A stretch of 64,000 nt of DNA from Nocardia takedensis NBRC 100417. Lineage in GTDB: Bacteria; Actinomycetota; Actinomycetes; Mycobacteriales; Mycobacteriaceae. Positions within the stretch are counted from its first letter, which is position 1. Each line of letters begins with the position of its first letter. This document shows, piece after piece, positions 1 to 8,842 of this stretch. Below the pieces are notes generated by a model that saw only the letters and a list, made by a program, of their open reading frames with translations, did no database searches and had not been told where the DNA came from. The stretch spans positions 1 through 64,000 of the forward strand of contig NZ_BAGG01000109.1 of assembly GCF_000308695.1 (NCBI RefSeq). The letters are read 5' to 3'. Made by a program: the position numbers and the translations under genes.

Positions 1-532
1 GGATCTCCTGACGGATCTTGCGCATGTGGGTGGTGGCGTTGGAGACGTCGCCGGTGCCCGCCTCGCCCTTGGAGCGGATCATGGCCGCGCCCTCGGTGAT
101 CCGGCGCAGCGCCTCGCCCAGATTGGTGGCGCCGCAGACGAAGGGAACAGTGAAGTTCCACTTGTCGATGTGGTTGGCGTAGTCGGCCGGGGTGAGCACC
201 TCGGACTCGTCGACGTAGTCGACGCCGAGGCTCTGGAGGATCTGCGCCTCCACGAAGTGGCCGATGCGGGCCTTGGCCATCACGGGGATGGACACCGCGG
301 CGATGATGCCGTCGATCATGTCCGGATCGCTCATCCGGGACACGCCGCCCTGGGCGCGGATGTCGGCGGGGACCCGCTCGAGGGCCATCACCGCGACGGC
401 GCCCGCGTCCTCGGCGATCTTGGCCTGGTCGGGGGTGACGACGTCCATGATCACCCCACCCTTGAGCATTTCGGCCATGCCGCGCTTGACGCGGGCGGTG
501 CCGACGGTGGTGGTGGTTTCGGGGGTGGTCAC
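1..532 (-). CDS. pdxS: Pyridoxal 5'-phosphate synthase subunit PdxS (partial, N-terminal part)
   Basis: PdxS is the synthase half of the glutamine-dependent PLP synthase. It builds pyridoxal phosphate from ribose 5-phosphate, glyceraldehyde 3-phosphate and ammonia supplied by PdxT. The visible 177 codons read as the start of the (beta/alpha)8 barrel, with family signatures KRGMAEMLKGGVIMDVV, ALERVPADIR, VMAKARIGH, VDYIDES-like VDYVDESEVLTPAD and KGEAGTGDVSNATTHMR. The C-terminal third lies beyond the window edge. I chose the GTG at 532 because AGGAG (539-543) sits six bases upstream; an in-frame ATG at 550 would add six residues and lacks such a site. In M. tuberculosis the same gene (Rv2606c) follows the PIM operon, as here, with PdxT further downstream. 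Confidence 0.95.
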   Translation of the reverse strand, partial: MTTPETTTTVGTARVKRGMAEMLKGGVIMDVVTPDQAKIAEDAGAVAVMALERVPADIRAQGGVSRMSDPDMIDGIIAAVSIPVMAKARIGHFVEAQILQSLGVDYVDESEVLTPADYANHIDKWNFTVPFVCGATNLGEALRRITEGAAMIRSKGEAGTGDVSNATTHMRKIRQEI

Positions 533-799
533 GGCTAACTCCTGGGTCATGGGCGCCAATCGGATCGCGCGGTGGGAAATCGCCCCAATTCTAGGCGCGC
601 CGGAAATGCCACTTGATAGCCAGTTGCGGACCACTGGTCTGGTCGGATCGGCGTGTCGCGGGGAGAAGCGGCTGCTTCGGCCGATTTTCCCGTGGTGTCG
701 CCGTGCGAGAGCCCGACCGGGGGCGGGCGTCGCCCGGGCGGCCGTGCGAGATGTCTCACTCTCGCGGGCCACCCGGTCGCCCGGAATTCGCCGGGTGCC

Positions 800-892
800 T
801 CAGAGCGGGGCGACGACCAGCAGTTGCGCCCAGTACTGCGCCGCCGAAGGGCCCAGGATGGGCAGCAGGAAATCGAACAGCAGGTAGGACAT
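800..892 (-). CDS. Small hydrophobic peptide, 30 residues, unknown function
   Basis: This short frame begins MSYLLFDFLLPILG and ends QLLVVAPL. It consists almost entirely of one hydrophobic stretch, so a membrane-inserted or membrane-associated peptide is likely. The case for a real gene is the ribosome binding site: GGAGG lies exactly six bases before the ATG at 892, one of the strongest sites in the window. The gene sits alone between the LemA/NUDIX gene and pdxS on the same strand. I do not recognise a family. It could be a leader peptide or a small membrane regulator; neither can be shown from sequence. No coding sequence is evident between it and the pdxS start. Confidence 0.5.
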   Translation of the reverse strand: MSYLLFDFLLPILGPSAAQYWAQLLVVAPL

Positions 893-1043
893 CGGCAACC
901 TCCACACGTCAGGGACCGCCCCGGCCATCGGGAGCGTCGACACCGGACAATCCGGGTACATCCTGCCCCCAGGCGTACCCTCGCGACTCCCATCCAGTCC
1001 CGAACCCGACACGAATGTGAAGCACCTCACACAGTGGCGACGG

Positions 1044-2090
1044 TCACCGGATCGAGCGGACCTCGGGTTCGACCGCGCCGGACACGGCCGCGACGGCCTC
1101 GGGCAGCAACTCGTCGAGGTGATAGGGGTAGACGGTCTCCCCCGCCCCGTCCAGCGCCGGGATGTCGGCCGCCGCGCACCAGCGGTGCCCGGTGATCGAT
1201 CGGCGCTCCACCGCGGTCATATTGCCCGGCTCGGGCTCGAAGCAGGCCACCCGCAGCACGAAGAACAGTTCCTCCGCGCGGATCAACTCGCCGTCGAACG
1301 GGAACATCGCCACCCGCCGCCACAGCGGACCGCGCAACGCGGCGGGATCGGCGGAGTGCCCCGTCTCCTCCCAGAGTTCGCGCACCGCCGCCTGCCGCAA
1401 GGTCTCCCCCGGATCGACGCCGCCGCCGATGGTGAACCAGAACGACACCTCCGGCGTGCGGGGGTCGCGTCCGCGCATCAACAGCACCCGGTCGCGTTCG
1501 TCGAGCAACACCACCCGCGCCGAGGTCCGGGTGGTGTCCACGACCAGACCGGTGCCCGCGGCGGGCGTCACCCGCTCGGTGATCTCGAAATAGGTGGGCA
1601 GCGGCGCGGTTCCGCCCAGGTGCAGCACCCGCACCGGACGCTGGGTGCGCAACGCCAGCGTGTCGCGCACCGCGTCGTTGTGGAAGCGCCGGGCGATCAG
1701 CACCCGGGCCTCCGCGTCGGCCAGTTCGGCCACCAGTTGCGGTCGCAGCGCCGCGATGTCGACCGCCGACAGCGCCACCGACAGTTGGTTCTCGACGGTC
1801 TCGCGGTGCGCCCGGTCGGCCCGTTCGGCCCGGTCCGCCAACGCCGCCAGCCGACGCGCGTGCTCGGCCGCTGCCGGGTCCGACACCGGACCGGCGATCG
1901 CCATCGCGACCGCGCGCGCGACCACCGCGCGCCGCGCCAGCGCGCCTTCGAGCGCCTGCCAGGAATGATCGGAGCGCACGTGCAACCGGTCGAGCCGGTT
2001 GGCCGTCGAATAGGCCCACAGGCCGACGGCGAGGATCACCGCGGCCACCAGGGCCAGGACCAGGACCGTTGTCGCGGAGAAGGTGATCAT
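1044..2090 (-). CDS. Membrane-anchored LemA-like/NUDIX hydrolase fusion
   Basis: The 348-residue protein has one N-terminal membrane helix (about residues 6-26), a helical LemA-like region rich in Ala and Arg to about residue 155, and a C-terminal NUDIX domain. The NUDIX box is complete: G223, E229, R237-E238, E241-E242 and G244. NUDIX enzymes cleave nucleoside diphosphates linked to another group; the substrate here is unknown. The layout matches M. tuberculosis Rv2609c, which also follows pimA. Its ATG overlaps the pimA stop as ATGA (2087-2090), so translation is probably coupled to pimA. It is the last gene of the PIM operon on this strand. Confidence 0.85.
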   Translation of the reverse strand: MITFSATTVLVLALVAAVILAVGLWAYSTANRLDRLHVRSDHSWQALEGALARRAVVARAVAMAIAGPVSDPAAAEHARRLAALADRAERADRAHRETVENQLSVALSAVDIAALRPQLVAELADAEARVLIARRFHNDAVRDTLALRTQRPVRVLHLGGTAPLPTYFEITERVTPAAGTGLVVDTTRTSARVVLLDERDRVLLMRGRDPRTPEVSFWFTIGGGVDPGETLRQAAVRELWEETGHSADPAALRGPLWRRVAMFPFDGELIRAEELFFVLRVACFEPEPGNMTAVERRSITGHRWCAAADIPALDGAGETVYPYHLDELLPEAVAAVSGAVEPEVRSIR

Positions 2091-3211
2091 CCGGCCGCAC
2101 GCACCCGGACATCGCCGACGGTGACCGTCTCGTAGACCCGCAGGATCTGCTCGGCCACCACCGGCCAGTCGTATTCGCCGACCACCTGGGTGGCGGTGCG
2201 CACCAACTGCGTCCGCCGGTGCTCGTCGACCAGCACGCTGTGCACGGCCTCGGCCAGCGCGGCCGAATCCCCCACCGGGACCAGAACGCCCGCCGTCCCG
2301 TCGCGCAGCACCCGGCGGAAGGCGTCGAGTTCACTGGCCACCACCGGGGTGGCCGCGGCCATGGCCTCGATGAGGATGATGCCGAAACTCTCGCCGCCCA
2401 GATTCGGCGCGACGTAGACGTCGGCGCTGCGCATCGCGGCGGCCTTCTCCTCGTCGGAGACCTGTCCGAGGAACCGCAGATGACCGGCCAGCTCGCCCGC
2501 CTCGCGACGCAACCGCTCCTCGTCGCCGCGCCCGACGATCAACACCTCGAGATCGCGGTGGCGGCGCACCAGTTCCGGCAGCGCGCCCAGCAGCACCGAC
2601 ATCCCCTTGCGCGGTTCGTCGTAGCGGCCCAGGAACAGCACGGTCCGGCCGGGACGCGGATAGCCCGGCAGCATCGGCGCGCGCGCGAACGCGGCGACGT
2701 CGACGCCGTTGGGGATCTCCACCGCGTCCGAGCCGAGCGCCTCGACCTGCCAGCGCCGCGCCAGTTCCGACACCGCGATCCGGCCGCTGATCTTCTCGTG
2801 GTACGGCCGCAACACGCCCTGGAAGGTGCTGAGCACCAACGATTTCGTCGTGGAGGTGTGGAAGGTGGCCACGATCGGGCCCTCGGCGATCTTCAGCGCC
2901 AGCATCGACAGGCTCGGCGCGTTGGGCTCGTGGATGTGCAGGACGTCGAAGTCGTTGCCCTCGATCCAGCGCCGAATCCTGGTGTAGGCCATGGGTCCGA
3001 AGGACAACCGCGCGACCGAGCCGTTGTACGGGATCGCCACCGCACGGCCCGCGGAGACCACGAACTCCGGCAGCGGGGTGCCCTCCGAGGCCGGGGCCAG
3101 CACGCTGACCCGGTGCCCGCGCTCGAGGAACACCCTGGCCAGTTCGACCACGTGGGCCTGCACGCCGCCGGGGACGTCGAAGGAGTACGGGCAGACCATG
3201 CCGATCTTCAC
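2087..3211 (-). CDS. pimA: Phosphatidylinositol alpha-mannosyltransferase
   Basis: PimA transfers the first mannose from GDP-mannose to phosphatidylinositol on the inner face of the plasma membrane. The 374-residue protein has the GT-B fold of family GT4: the N-terminal glycine loop PGGVQAHV, the mid-protein HIHEPNAPSLSML segment and the C-terminal nucleotide-binding E-x7-E motif within GESFGIILIEAM. The start is the GTG at 3211, which overlaps the patA stop (GTGA, 3208-3211) and gives the typical beginning VKIGMVCPYSFDVPGG. A longer reading from 3310 would add an Arg-rich tail that overlaps patA and is unlikely. Order and overlap with patA and pgsA support the assignment. Confidence 0.95.
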   Translation of the reverse strand: MKIGMVCPYSFDVPGGVQAHVVELARVFLERGHRVSVLAPASEGTPLPEFVVSAGRAVAIPYNGSVARLSFGPMAYTRIRRWIEGNDFDVLHIHEPNAPSLSMLALKIAEGPIVATFHTSTTKSLVLSTFQGVLRPYHEKISGRIAVSELARRWQVEALGSDAVEIPNGVDVAAFARAPMLPGYPRPGRTVLFLGRYDEPRKGMSVLLGALPELVRRHRDLEVLIVGRGDEERLRREAGELAGHLRFLGQVSDEEKAAAMRSADVYVAPNLGGESFGIILIEAMAAATPVVASELDAFRRVLRDGTAGVLVPVGDSAALAEAVHSVLVDEHRRTQLVRTATQVVGEYDWPVVAEQILRVYETVTVGDVRVRAAG

Positions 3212-4167
3212 GGCGTCCCTTCCTCGCCGCCGACCGGTGATCCGGCCTCGGACCGTCGCCGCGCCGCCGCGATCCGTTCGCGCCGCTCGGGTGAGAGATC
3301 GTCCTCCCACAGCGGTTGCAGCATGTGCCAGTCCCGGGGGTGCTCGGCGATGTTCGCCGCGAAACGGTCGGCGAGTCGCTGGGTGGCCGCCTCGACGCCG
3401 TCGGAGACGTCGACGGCGGGCTCGACCTTCAGGCCCCAGTCCTCACGACCGTCCGCGTCGGTCTCGAACCAGCCGTGCACCGGCAGCAGCGCCGCGCCCG
3501 TCTCGACGGCCAGTTTCGCCGCGCCCGCGGGCATCCAGGTCCGCTCACCGAAGAAGGTGACCGGCACACCGCGCCCCGTCAGGTCGCGTTCGCCGAGCAG
3601 ACACACGATGCCGTTGTCCCGAAGCCGGGCCGCCAACTGCGGGAACGGTGGCTCCGCACCGCCGGTCAAGGGGAACACCTCGAACCCGAGACTCTCCCGG
3701 TAGGCGACGAACCGGTCGAACAGCGACTCCGGCTGCAGCCGTTCCATCACGGTCGAGAAGCTCCGGTAGTGCTGCACCAGCCACACGCCCGCCATGTCCC
3801 AGTTCCCCGAATGCGGCAGGACCAGCAGGACACCCTTGCCCCGCGCCAGCGCGGCGTCGAGATGTTCGAGCCCGCCGACAGGGTGGTCGATCGCGGTGTG
3901 GTCCATCGACGGCAACCGGAACGCCTCGCGCCAGTAGCGCGCGTAGGAGCGCATGCTCGCGCGGATCAGTTCGTCCGGGACGCCCTCGGGCGTGGTGCCG
4001 AGGACCCGGGCCAGATTGCGGCGCAACTGGGCGGGGCCGCCGCCGCGCGCGGAACGGTCGGCCCCGAAGTCGAACAGTCGGCGCGCCGTTCGCTCCGGCA
4101 GCGCCCGGACCACCCGCCAGCCCGCGGCGTAGGCCCGATCCGTCAGCGCCGATCCGATTCCGCTCAT
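3208..4167 (-). CDS. patA: Phosphatidylinositol mannoside acyltransferase
   Basis: PatA acylates the mannose on the 2-position of PIM1/PIM2 with palmitoyl-CoA at the membrane. The 319-residue protein belongs to the LpxL/HtrB acyltransferase family. It carries the catalytic H-x4-D motif at His119 and Asp124 (LPHSGNWD), an acidic REDLTGRG-like pocket motif (GERDLTGRGVPVTFFG) and a C-terminal HPRDWHMLQP motif. Its length is normal for mycobacterial PatA (Rv2611c). The stop overlaps the pimA GTG and the gene lies 37 bases after pgsA, all consistent with one transcript. Confidence 0.93.
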   Translation of the reverse strand: MSGIGSALTDRAYAAGWRVVRALPERTARRLFDFGADRSARGGGPAQLRRNLARVLGTTPEGVPDELIRASMRSYARYWREAFRLPSMDHTAIDHPVGGLEHLDAALARGKGVLLVLPHSGNWDMAGVWLVQHYRSFSTVMERLQPESLFDRFVAYRESLGFEVFPLTGGAEPPFPQLAARLRDNGIVCLLGERDLTGRGVPVTFFGERTWMPAGAAKLAVETGAALLPVHGWFETDADGREDWGLKVEPAVDVSDGVEAATQRLADRFAANIAEHPRDWHMLQPLWEDDLSPERRERIAAARRRSEAGSPVGGEEGTP

Positions 4168-4204
4168 CCCCCGAATCCTTCCCGCGCGCCGCGGCCGAGC
4201 GCAC

Positions 4205-4888
4205 TCACGACGGCTGCCCCGCGTTGCCCGAGCGGGCCTGCCCCGAGACCGACGGGATCACCTCGCGCGCGCCGGGCGAATTGCGGACCGCCAGCACCCG
4301 CTGCAACACCGTGACGATGCTCAGCACCGCGAGCACCCACATGGCCACGTGCACGGCCCAGGTCAGCCATTCGATGCCCCAGTAGCCGCCGATTCCGGTG
4401 AACCCGGCCCCGACCAGCACGATCACCAAACGGTCTGGCCGTTCGATGAGACCGCCGTCGGCGGACAACCCGCTCGCCTCGGCCTTGGCCTTGGCGTAGG
4501 AGATGACCTGCGAGGTCACCAGCACGACCAGCGTCGCGACGAACAGCCAGCGGTTGTTCTCGTGGTAGACCGCCCACCAGGCCAGCCCGCCGAAGATCGC
4601 GCCGTCGGCCACCCGGTCGCAGGTGGCGTCGAGCACCGCGCCGTAGCGGGTGCCGCCGCCGCGCGCGCGGGCCATCGCGCCGTCGAGCATGTCGAACATG
4701 ACGAACAGCCAGATCACCATCGTTCCCCAGAACAGGTGACCGGTCGGGAAGAGCGTGACCGCGGCCGCGATGGAGGCCGCGGTGCCGACGAGGGTCACCG
4801 CGTCGGGCGTGAGCCCGGTCTTGACCAGGGCCCGCCCCAGCGGCGCGGTGGCCTTGGCGAACGTCTCCCGACCGAAGAAGCTCAACAC
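4205..4888 (-). CDS. pgsA: CDP-diacylglycerol--inositol 3-phosphate phosphatidyltransferase (phosphatidylinositol (phosphate) synthase)
   Basis: This integral membrane enzyme makes phosphatidylinositol (phosphate) from CDP-diacylglycerol and inositol phosphate and so provides the PimA substrate. The 227-residue protein has about six membrane segments. The CDP-alcohol phosphotransferase signature is intact: D66, D69-G70, A73-R74, G83, D87 and D91. The start codon is GTG at 4888 with only a weak ribosome binding site, 19 bases after the HIT gene. Reinitiation after that gene's stop is plausible. M. tuberculosis PgsA1 (Rv2612c) has the same neighbours. Confidence 0.94.
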   Translation of the reverse strand: MLSFFGRETFAKATAPLGRALVKTGLTPDAVTLVGTAASIAAAVTLFPTGHLFWGTMVIWLFVMFDMLDGAMARARGGGTRYGAVLDATCDRVADGAIFGGLAWWAVYHENNRWLFVATLVVLVTSQVISYAKAKAEASGLSADGGLIERPDRLVIVLVGAGFTGIGGYWGIEWLTWAVHVAMWVLAVLSIVTVLQRVLAVRNSPGAREVIPSVSGQARSGNAGQPS

Positions 4889-4907
4889 CGCGGTGCCGCC
4901 GTCACGT

Positions 4908-5483
4908 TCATTCCGTTTCCTTCCAGGCCTGCGCGAGCAGCGCCCGCGTCTCCCGGAGCAGTTGCGGCATGACCTTGGCCCCGCCGATGACGGTGATGAA
5001 GTTCGCGTCGCCGCCCCAGCGCGGCACGATGTGCTGGTGCAGGTGGTCGGCCAGCGACCCGCCCGCCACCTTGCCCAGGTTCAGGCCCACGTTGAAGCCG
5101 TGCGGGCGCGACACCGATTTCATCACCCGGATGGCGCGCTGGGTGAAGGCCATCAGTTCGGCGCTCTCGGCCTCGGTGAGGTCCTCGAGGTTGGCCACCA
5201 CCCGGTACGGGACCACCATCATGTGCCCGGGGTTGTACGGGTACAGGTTCAGCACCGCGTAGACCAGTTCGCCGCGCGCGACGATCAGGCCGTCCTCGTC
5301 CGACATCCGGGGGATGTCGGTGAACGGGTGCCCCGTGGAATTTCCCGCGTCGGCGGACTTGGCGGTGGCCGCCTCGGCGATGTAGGACATCCGGTGCGGG
5401 GTCCACAACCGTTGCAGCCGGTCCGGTTCGCCCGCGCCGCGGTCGATGATGCTCGCGCCCTCGGGCGCGGTCTGCTCGCTCAT
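4908..5483 (-). CDS. HIT-family hydrolase/phosphorylase (Ap4A phosphorylase-like)
   Basis: The 191-residue protein carries the histidine triad H147-L-H149-Q-H151-I-V. The centre of the fold is also recognisable (YPYNPGHMMVVPYR). Its orthologue by position, Rv2613c, has been described as a diadenosine tetraphosphate phosphorylase, so removal of Ap4A, a by-product of aminoacyl-tRNA synthetases, is the likely role; this fits its place directly after thrS. The ATG at 5483 overlaps the thrS stop (ATGA, 5480-5483), which implies coupled translation. A longer frame starting upstream runs inside thrS and is not real. Confidence 0.9.
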   Translation of the reverse strand: MSEQTAPEGASIIDRGAGEPDRLQRLWTPHRMSYIAEAATAKSADAGNSTGHPFTDIPRMSDEDGLIVARGELVYAVLNLYPYNPGHMMVVPYRVVANLEDLTEAESAELMAFTQRAIRVMKSVSRPHGFNVGLNLGKVAGGSLADHLHQHIVPRWGGDANFITVIGGAKVMPQLLRETRALLAQAWKETE

Positions 5484-7540
5484 ATCCGCTCCGCCGACAC
5501 GATCTCGAATCCCTCCGCCGTCGGCGACGCGTTCTCCCGGTTGCCGATCCAGGCCACGATGGTGGCGACCGCGTCCGCCACCGGCACCGAGTTCACCTGG
5601 GTGCCGTCGCGGAAGCGGAAGCTGACCGCGCCCGCGTTCACGTCGCGCTCGCCCGCGAGCAGCATGAACGGCACCTTCTGCGCGGTGTTGTTGAAGATCT
5701 TCTTCTGCATCCGGTCGTCGCTGCGGTCGACCTGGGCGCGCACGCCCTGCTCGCGCAACAGGTCGATCACCTGGTCCAGGTGCGGGGCGAAGGCTTCCGC
5801 GACCGGGATGCCGACCACCTGCACCGGCGAGAGCCACGCCGGGAACGCGCCCGCGTAGTGCTCGGTGAGCACGCCGAAGAAGCGTTCGATGGAGCCGAAC
5901 AGCGCGCGGTGGATCATCACCGGCCGTTGCTTGGTGCCGTCGGAGGCGGTGTACTGGAGGTCGAAGCGCTCGGGCAGGTTGAAATCGAGTTGGATGGTCG
6001 ACATCTGCCAAGTGCGCCCCAGCGCGTCCTTGGCCTGCACCGAGATCTTCGGCCCGTAGAAGGCCGCGCCGCCCGGATCGGGCACCAGGTCCAGACCGGA
6101 GGCCGAGGCCACCTTCGACAAGGTCTCGGTGGCCTCCTCCCAGATCTCGTCGGAGCCGACGAACTTCTTCGGGTCCTTGGTCGACAACTCCAGGTAGAAG
6201 TCCTCCAGGCCGTAATCCTCGAGCAGGTCCAGCACGAATTGCAGCGTGGTGGTCAGCTCGCCGTGCATCTGCTCTTTGGTGCAGTAGATGTGGGCGTCGT
6301 CCTGGGTCATGCCGCGCACGCGGGTCAGGCCGTGCACCACGCCGGACTTCTCGTAGCGGTACACCGACCCGAACTCGAACAGCCGCAGCGGCAACTCCCG
6401 GTAGGACCGCCCGCGCGCCCGGAAGATCAGGTTGTGCATCGGGCAGTTCATCGGCTTGACGTAGTAGTCCTGGCCGGGCTTGCGGACGGTGCCGTCCTCG
6501 TTGAGTTCGGCGTCCAACTGCATGGGCGGGAACATGCCGTCGCGGTACCAGTCCAGGTGACCGGAGACCTCGAACAGGTGTCCTTTGGTGACGTGCGGGG
6601 TGTTGACGAATTCGTAGCCCGCCGCCACGTGCCGCCGCCGCGAGTACTCCTCGAGTTCCTTGCGGATGATGCCGCCCTTGGGGTGGAACACCGGCAGGCC
6701 CGAGCCCAGCTCGTCGGGGAAGCTGAACAGGTCCAGTTCCAGGCCCAGTTTGCGGTGGTCGCGCCGTTCGGCCTCGGCGAGCAGGTGCAGGTACTCCTCC
6801 ATCGCCTCCGGGGATTCCCAGGCGGTGCCGTAGATGCGCTGGAGATCCTCGCGGTCCTGGTCACCGCGCCAGTAGGCGGCCGAACTGCGGGTCAGTTTGA
6901 AGGCCGGAATGAATTTGGTGGTGGGGATGTGCGGGCCGCGGCACAGATCGCTCCAGATCCGTTCGCCGGTGCGGGGATCGAGGTTGTCGTAGATGGTCAG
7001 CTCTTTGCCGCCGACCTCCATGACCTCCGGGTCGTCGATGCCGGACTTGTCGCCGATCAACTCGAGTTTGAACGGCTCCTTCGCCAATTCGACCCGCGCG
7101 TCCTCGACTTCGACCACGCGCCGCGAGAAGCGCTGCGCGCCTTTGACGATCTTCTTCATCCGCGATTCCAGCTTCGCCAGATCCTCGGGGGTGAAGGGCC
7201 GTTGGACGCGGAAGTCGTAGTAGAAGCCGTCCTTGATCGGCGGGCCGATGCCGAGCACCGCGTCGGGGAACTCCTGCTGCACGGCCTGGGCCAGCACGTG
7301 GGCGGCCGAATGCCGGATCACGCTGCGCCCGTCCTCGGTGTCGGCGGCGACCGCCTCGACCTCCACGTCGACCTCGGGGGTCCAGGACAGGTCGCGCAGC
7401 GCGCCTTCGGCGTCGCGCACCACCACGACGGTCTGCGGACCCTTCGTCGCCAACCCCGCCTCCCGCACCGCGGCGCCGGCCGTCGTCCCGGCCTGCACCC
7501 GGACGAGGGCGGCGGGGTTCTGGGCGGCTGAGGTGGTCAC
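5480..7540 (-). CDS. thrS: Threonyl-tRNA synthetase
   Basis: ThrS charges tRNA-Thr. The 686-residue protein has the full bacterial layout. There is an N-terminal TGS domain (to about 80) and the editing domain with the HSAAHVLAQAV metal-site helix (about 96-106). The class II catalytic core has VKPMNCPMHNL, YRYEKSGVVHGLTRVRGMTQDDAHI and the late IHRALFGSIERFFG motif. The C-terminal anticodon-binding domain is present. GTG at 7540 is preceded by AAGGAG nine bases upstream. It is the first gene of the operon that runs through HIT, pgsA, patA, pimA and the NUDIX gene, linked by four-base overlaps. Confidence 0.97.
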   Translation of the reverse strand: MTTSAAQNPAALVRVQAGTTAGAAVREAGLATKGPQTVVVVRDAEGALRDLSWTPEVDVEVEAVAADTEDGRSVIRHSAAHVLAQAVQQEFPDAVLGIGPPIKDGFYYDFRVQRPFTPEDLAKLESRMKKIVKGAQRFSRRVVEVEDARVELAKEPFKLELIGDKSGIDDPEVMEVGGKELTIYDNLDPRTGERIWSDLCRGPHIPTTKFIPAFKLTRSSAAYWRGDQDREDLQRIYGTAWESPEAMEEYLHLLAEAERRDHRKLGLELDLFSFPDELGSGLPVFHPKGGIIRKELEEYSRRRHVAAGYEFVNTPHVTKGHLFEVSGHLDWYRDGMFPPMQLDAELNEDGTVRKPGQDYYVKPMNCPMHNLIFRARGRSYRELPLRLFEFGSVYRYEKSGVVHGLTRVRGMTQDDAHIYCTKEQMHGELTTTLQFVLDLLEDYGLEDFYLELSTKDPKKFVGSDEIWEEATETLSKVASASGLDLVPDPGGAAFYGPKISVQAKDALGRTWQMSTIQLDFNLPERFDLQYTASDGTKQRPVMIHRALFGSIERFFGVLTEHYAGAFPAWLSPVQVVGIPVAEAFAPHLDQVIDLLREQGVRAQVDRSDDRMQKKIFNNTAQKVPFMLLAGERDVNAGAVSFRFRDGTQVNSVPVADAVATIVAWIGNRENASPTAEGFEIVSAERI

Positions 7541-7729
7541 GTCGGCGCTCTCCTTGGCGTACTCGTGGGCGGGTCCGTCCCGCGCGCGTCATCACCGGGG
7601 CGGCTGTTCGCTCCGGCGCGACCATGCTAACCGTCCCGCCGCGACAGGGACTCACGCCGTACGGGGTCGGCGGGGCGGCCACCGGCAGTTCCCCCGCCGT
7701 TCACGCGCCCCGGTTCGCCGCCGGTCGGC

Positions 7730-8344
7730 TCACTTGCGGGCGGCCGAGTCCGCCAGCATGGCGGTGCGTTCCGCGGCGGGCCGCTTCGGGCAACTGGTGC
7801 ACATCCGGCATCCCGGCACCTCGAACACCAGGCAGCAGGAGACGCGTCGGACGAAGGTGCGCCCGCCGACCTCGACGAATCGCGGCGTCGGGAGTCGGCC
7901 GCCGACGTCCTCGGCCAGGCGCAGGCCCGCCTCGGCGTCGCCCGCGTCGAGCGCGCGGTTGCCGATGGCGTCGGCGACGATCGCCCACAGCGCCGCGACA
8001 CCGGCCCCGGACACGGCCGCGACCGGGTCGATCACCGCGGTGAGGGTGTCGTGCAGGGTGCGCGCCGGATCGGGGTTCTCAGGGTCGGCGGCGGGCAGGT
8101 GCACCCGCTCGACGCCGCCGTCGGGCCGCACCTCGCAGCGCAGCGCGTCCAGGCTCGGACACGGGGGCCGCTCGCCCGCGACGTAGGCCGCCGCGAGATG
8201 TTCGACCAAGGCCGAGGCCACCATGCACCACCACAGCGTGCCCGCGATGCGCGGTGTCGTGGTCCCCCAGGACACGCCCATCTCGGTGATGCGCGCGCTC
8301 AGCCACTCCGGTCGGGTGAGCAGGTCGCCGGGGACCACGCTCAT
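7730..8344 (-). CDS. FhuF-like (2Fe-2S) protein, putative ferric-siderophore reductase
   Basis: The 204-residue protein ends in the FhuF signature C-C-x10-C-x2-C (Cys170, Cys171, Cys182, Cys185), which binds a 2Fe-2S cluster in ferric-siderophore reductases. An extra cysteine lies inside the spacer. The preceding region is a helical domain with little recognisable sequence. The likely role is to release iron from imported siderophores in the cytoplasm. The ATG at 8344 overlaps the stop of the upstream PGPGW gene (ATGA, 8341-8344), so the two are co-translated. No siderophore transport gene lies next to it. Confidence 0.8.
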   Translation of the reverse strand: MSVVPGDLLTRPEWLSARITEMGVSWGTTTPRIAGTLWWCMVASALVEHLAAAYVAGERPPCPSLDALRCEVRPDGGVERVHLPAADPENPDPARTLHDTLTAVIDPVAAVSGAGVAALWAIVADAIGNRALDAGDAEAGLRLAEDVGGRLPTPRFVEVGGRTFVRRVSCCLVFEVPGCRMCTSCPKRPAAERTAMLADSAARK

Positions 8345-8772
8345 CGCGCGAGGGGACTGCGTAGCCATTCCGATTCCACTCCGATCCAGCCGCCGATCCA
8401 ACCGAAGGTGCCCAGGATCCACAGCGTCACCACCACCAGCAGGAAGGTGGCCAGCGCCGCGGTGACGCGCAGGACCGGCCCCCGGGCGGTGTACCAGTCC
8501 ATGCCCTGCCGGTAGCGGTCGCGCAGCCACCCCAGGACCCGGCGGGCCCAGTCGAATTCGGTGGCGAGGATGCCGAGCCCGGCGAAGACGATCGCCCATC
8601 CCGGTCCGGGATAGGGAATCGCGGCGATGCCGACGATCAGCACCGCGATACCCAGGAGCGCGACCCCGATCCGGTAGGCGAGGTTCAGCGTAGGCCGGGC
8701 CGCGATCGAGGCGCGGAAGGCGCGCAGACGGTCGGCGGCGCCCGTCGAGGGCGGATCCAGCTCGGTGCTCAC
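8341..8772 (-). CDS. PGPGW-family (TIGR02611-type) transmembrane protein
   Basis: This 143-residue protein has about three membrane segments and the diagnostic PGPGWAIVFAGLGILATEF motif near the middle, which marks the actinobacterial PGPGW/TIGR02611 family of unknown function. The N-terminus is hydrophilic and the segment between the second and third helices is basic (RRVLGWLRDRYRQG), probably cytoplasmic. It overlaps the FhuF-like gene by four bases. No function can be proposed beyond a membrane role. Confidence 0.8.
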   Translation of the reverse strand: MSTELDPPSTGAADRLRAFRASIAARPTLNLAYRIGVALLGIAVLIVGIAAIPYPGPGWAIVFAGLGILATEFDWARRVLGWLRDRYRQGMDWYTARGPVLRVTAALATFLLVVVTLWILGTFGWIGGWIGVESEWLRSPLAR

Positions 8773-8791
8773 CCAGCCAGCCTACGGACGA

Positions 8792-8830
8792 CGCGCCCGC
8801 CCCGGCTCGCGGTGAGCCGGGGCGGGCGCG
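8792..8830 (-). terminator. Perfect 17-bp hairpin, terminator of the SulP-carbonic anhydrase gene
   Basis: Arms 8792-8808 and 8814-8830 are perfectly complementary (17 bp, GC-rich) around the five-base loop GCGGT. The hairpin begins 12 bases after the stop of the minus-strand SulP-carbonic anhydrase gene and no T-run follows, which is usual for actinobacterial terminators. Confidence 0.75.
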
Positions 8831-8842
8831 CGATGTCGGCGG

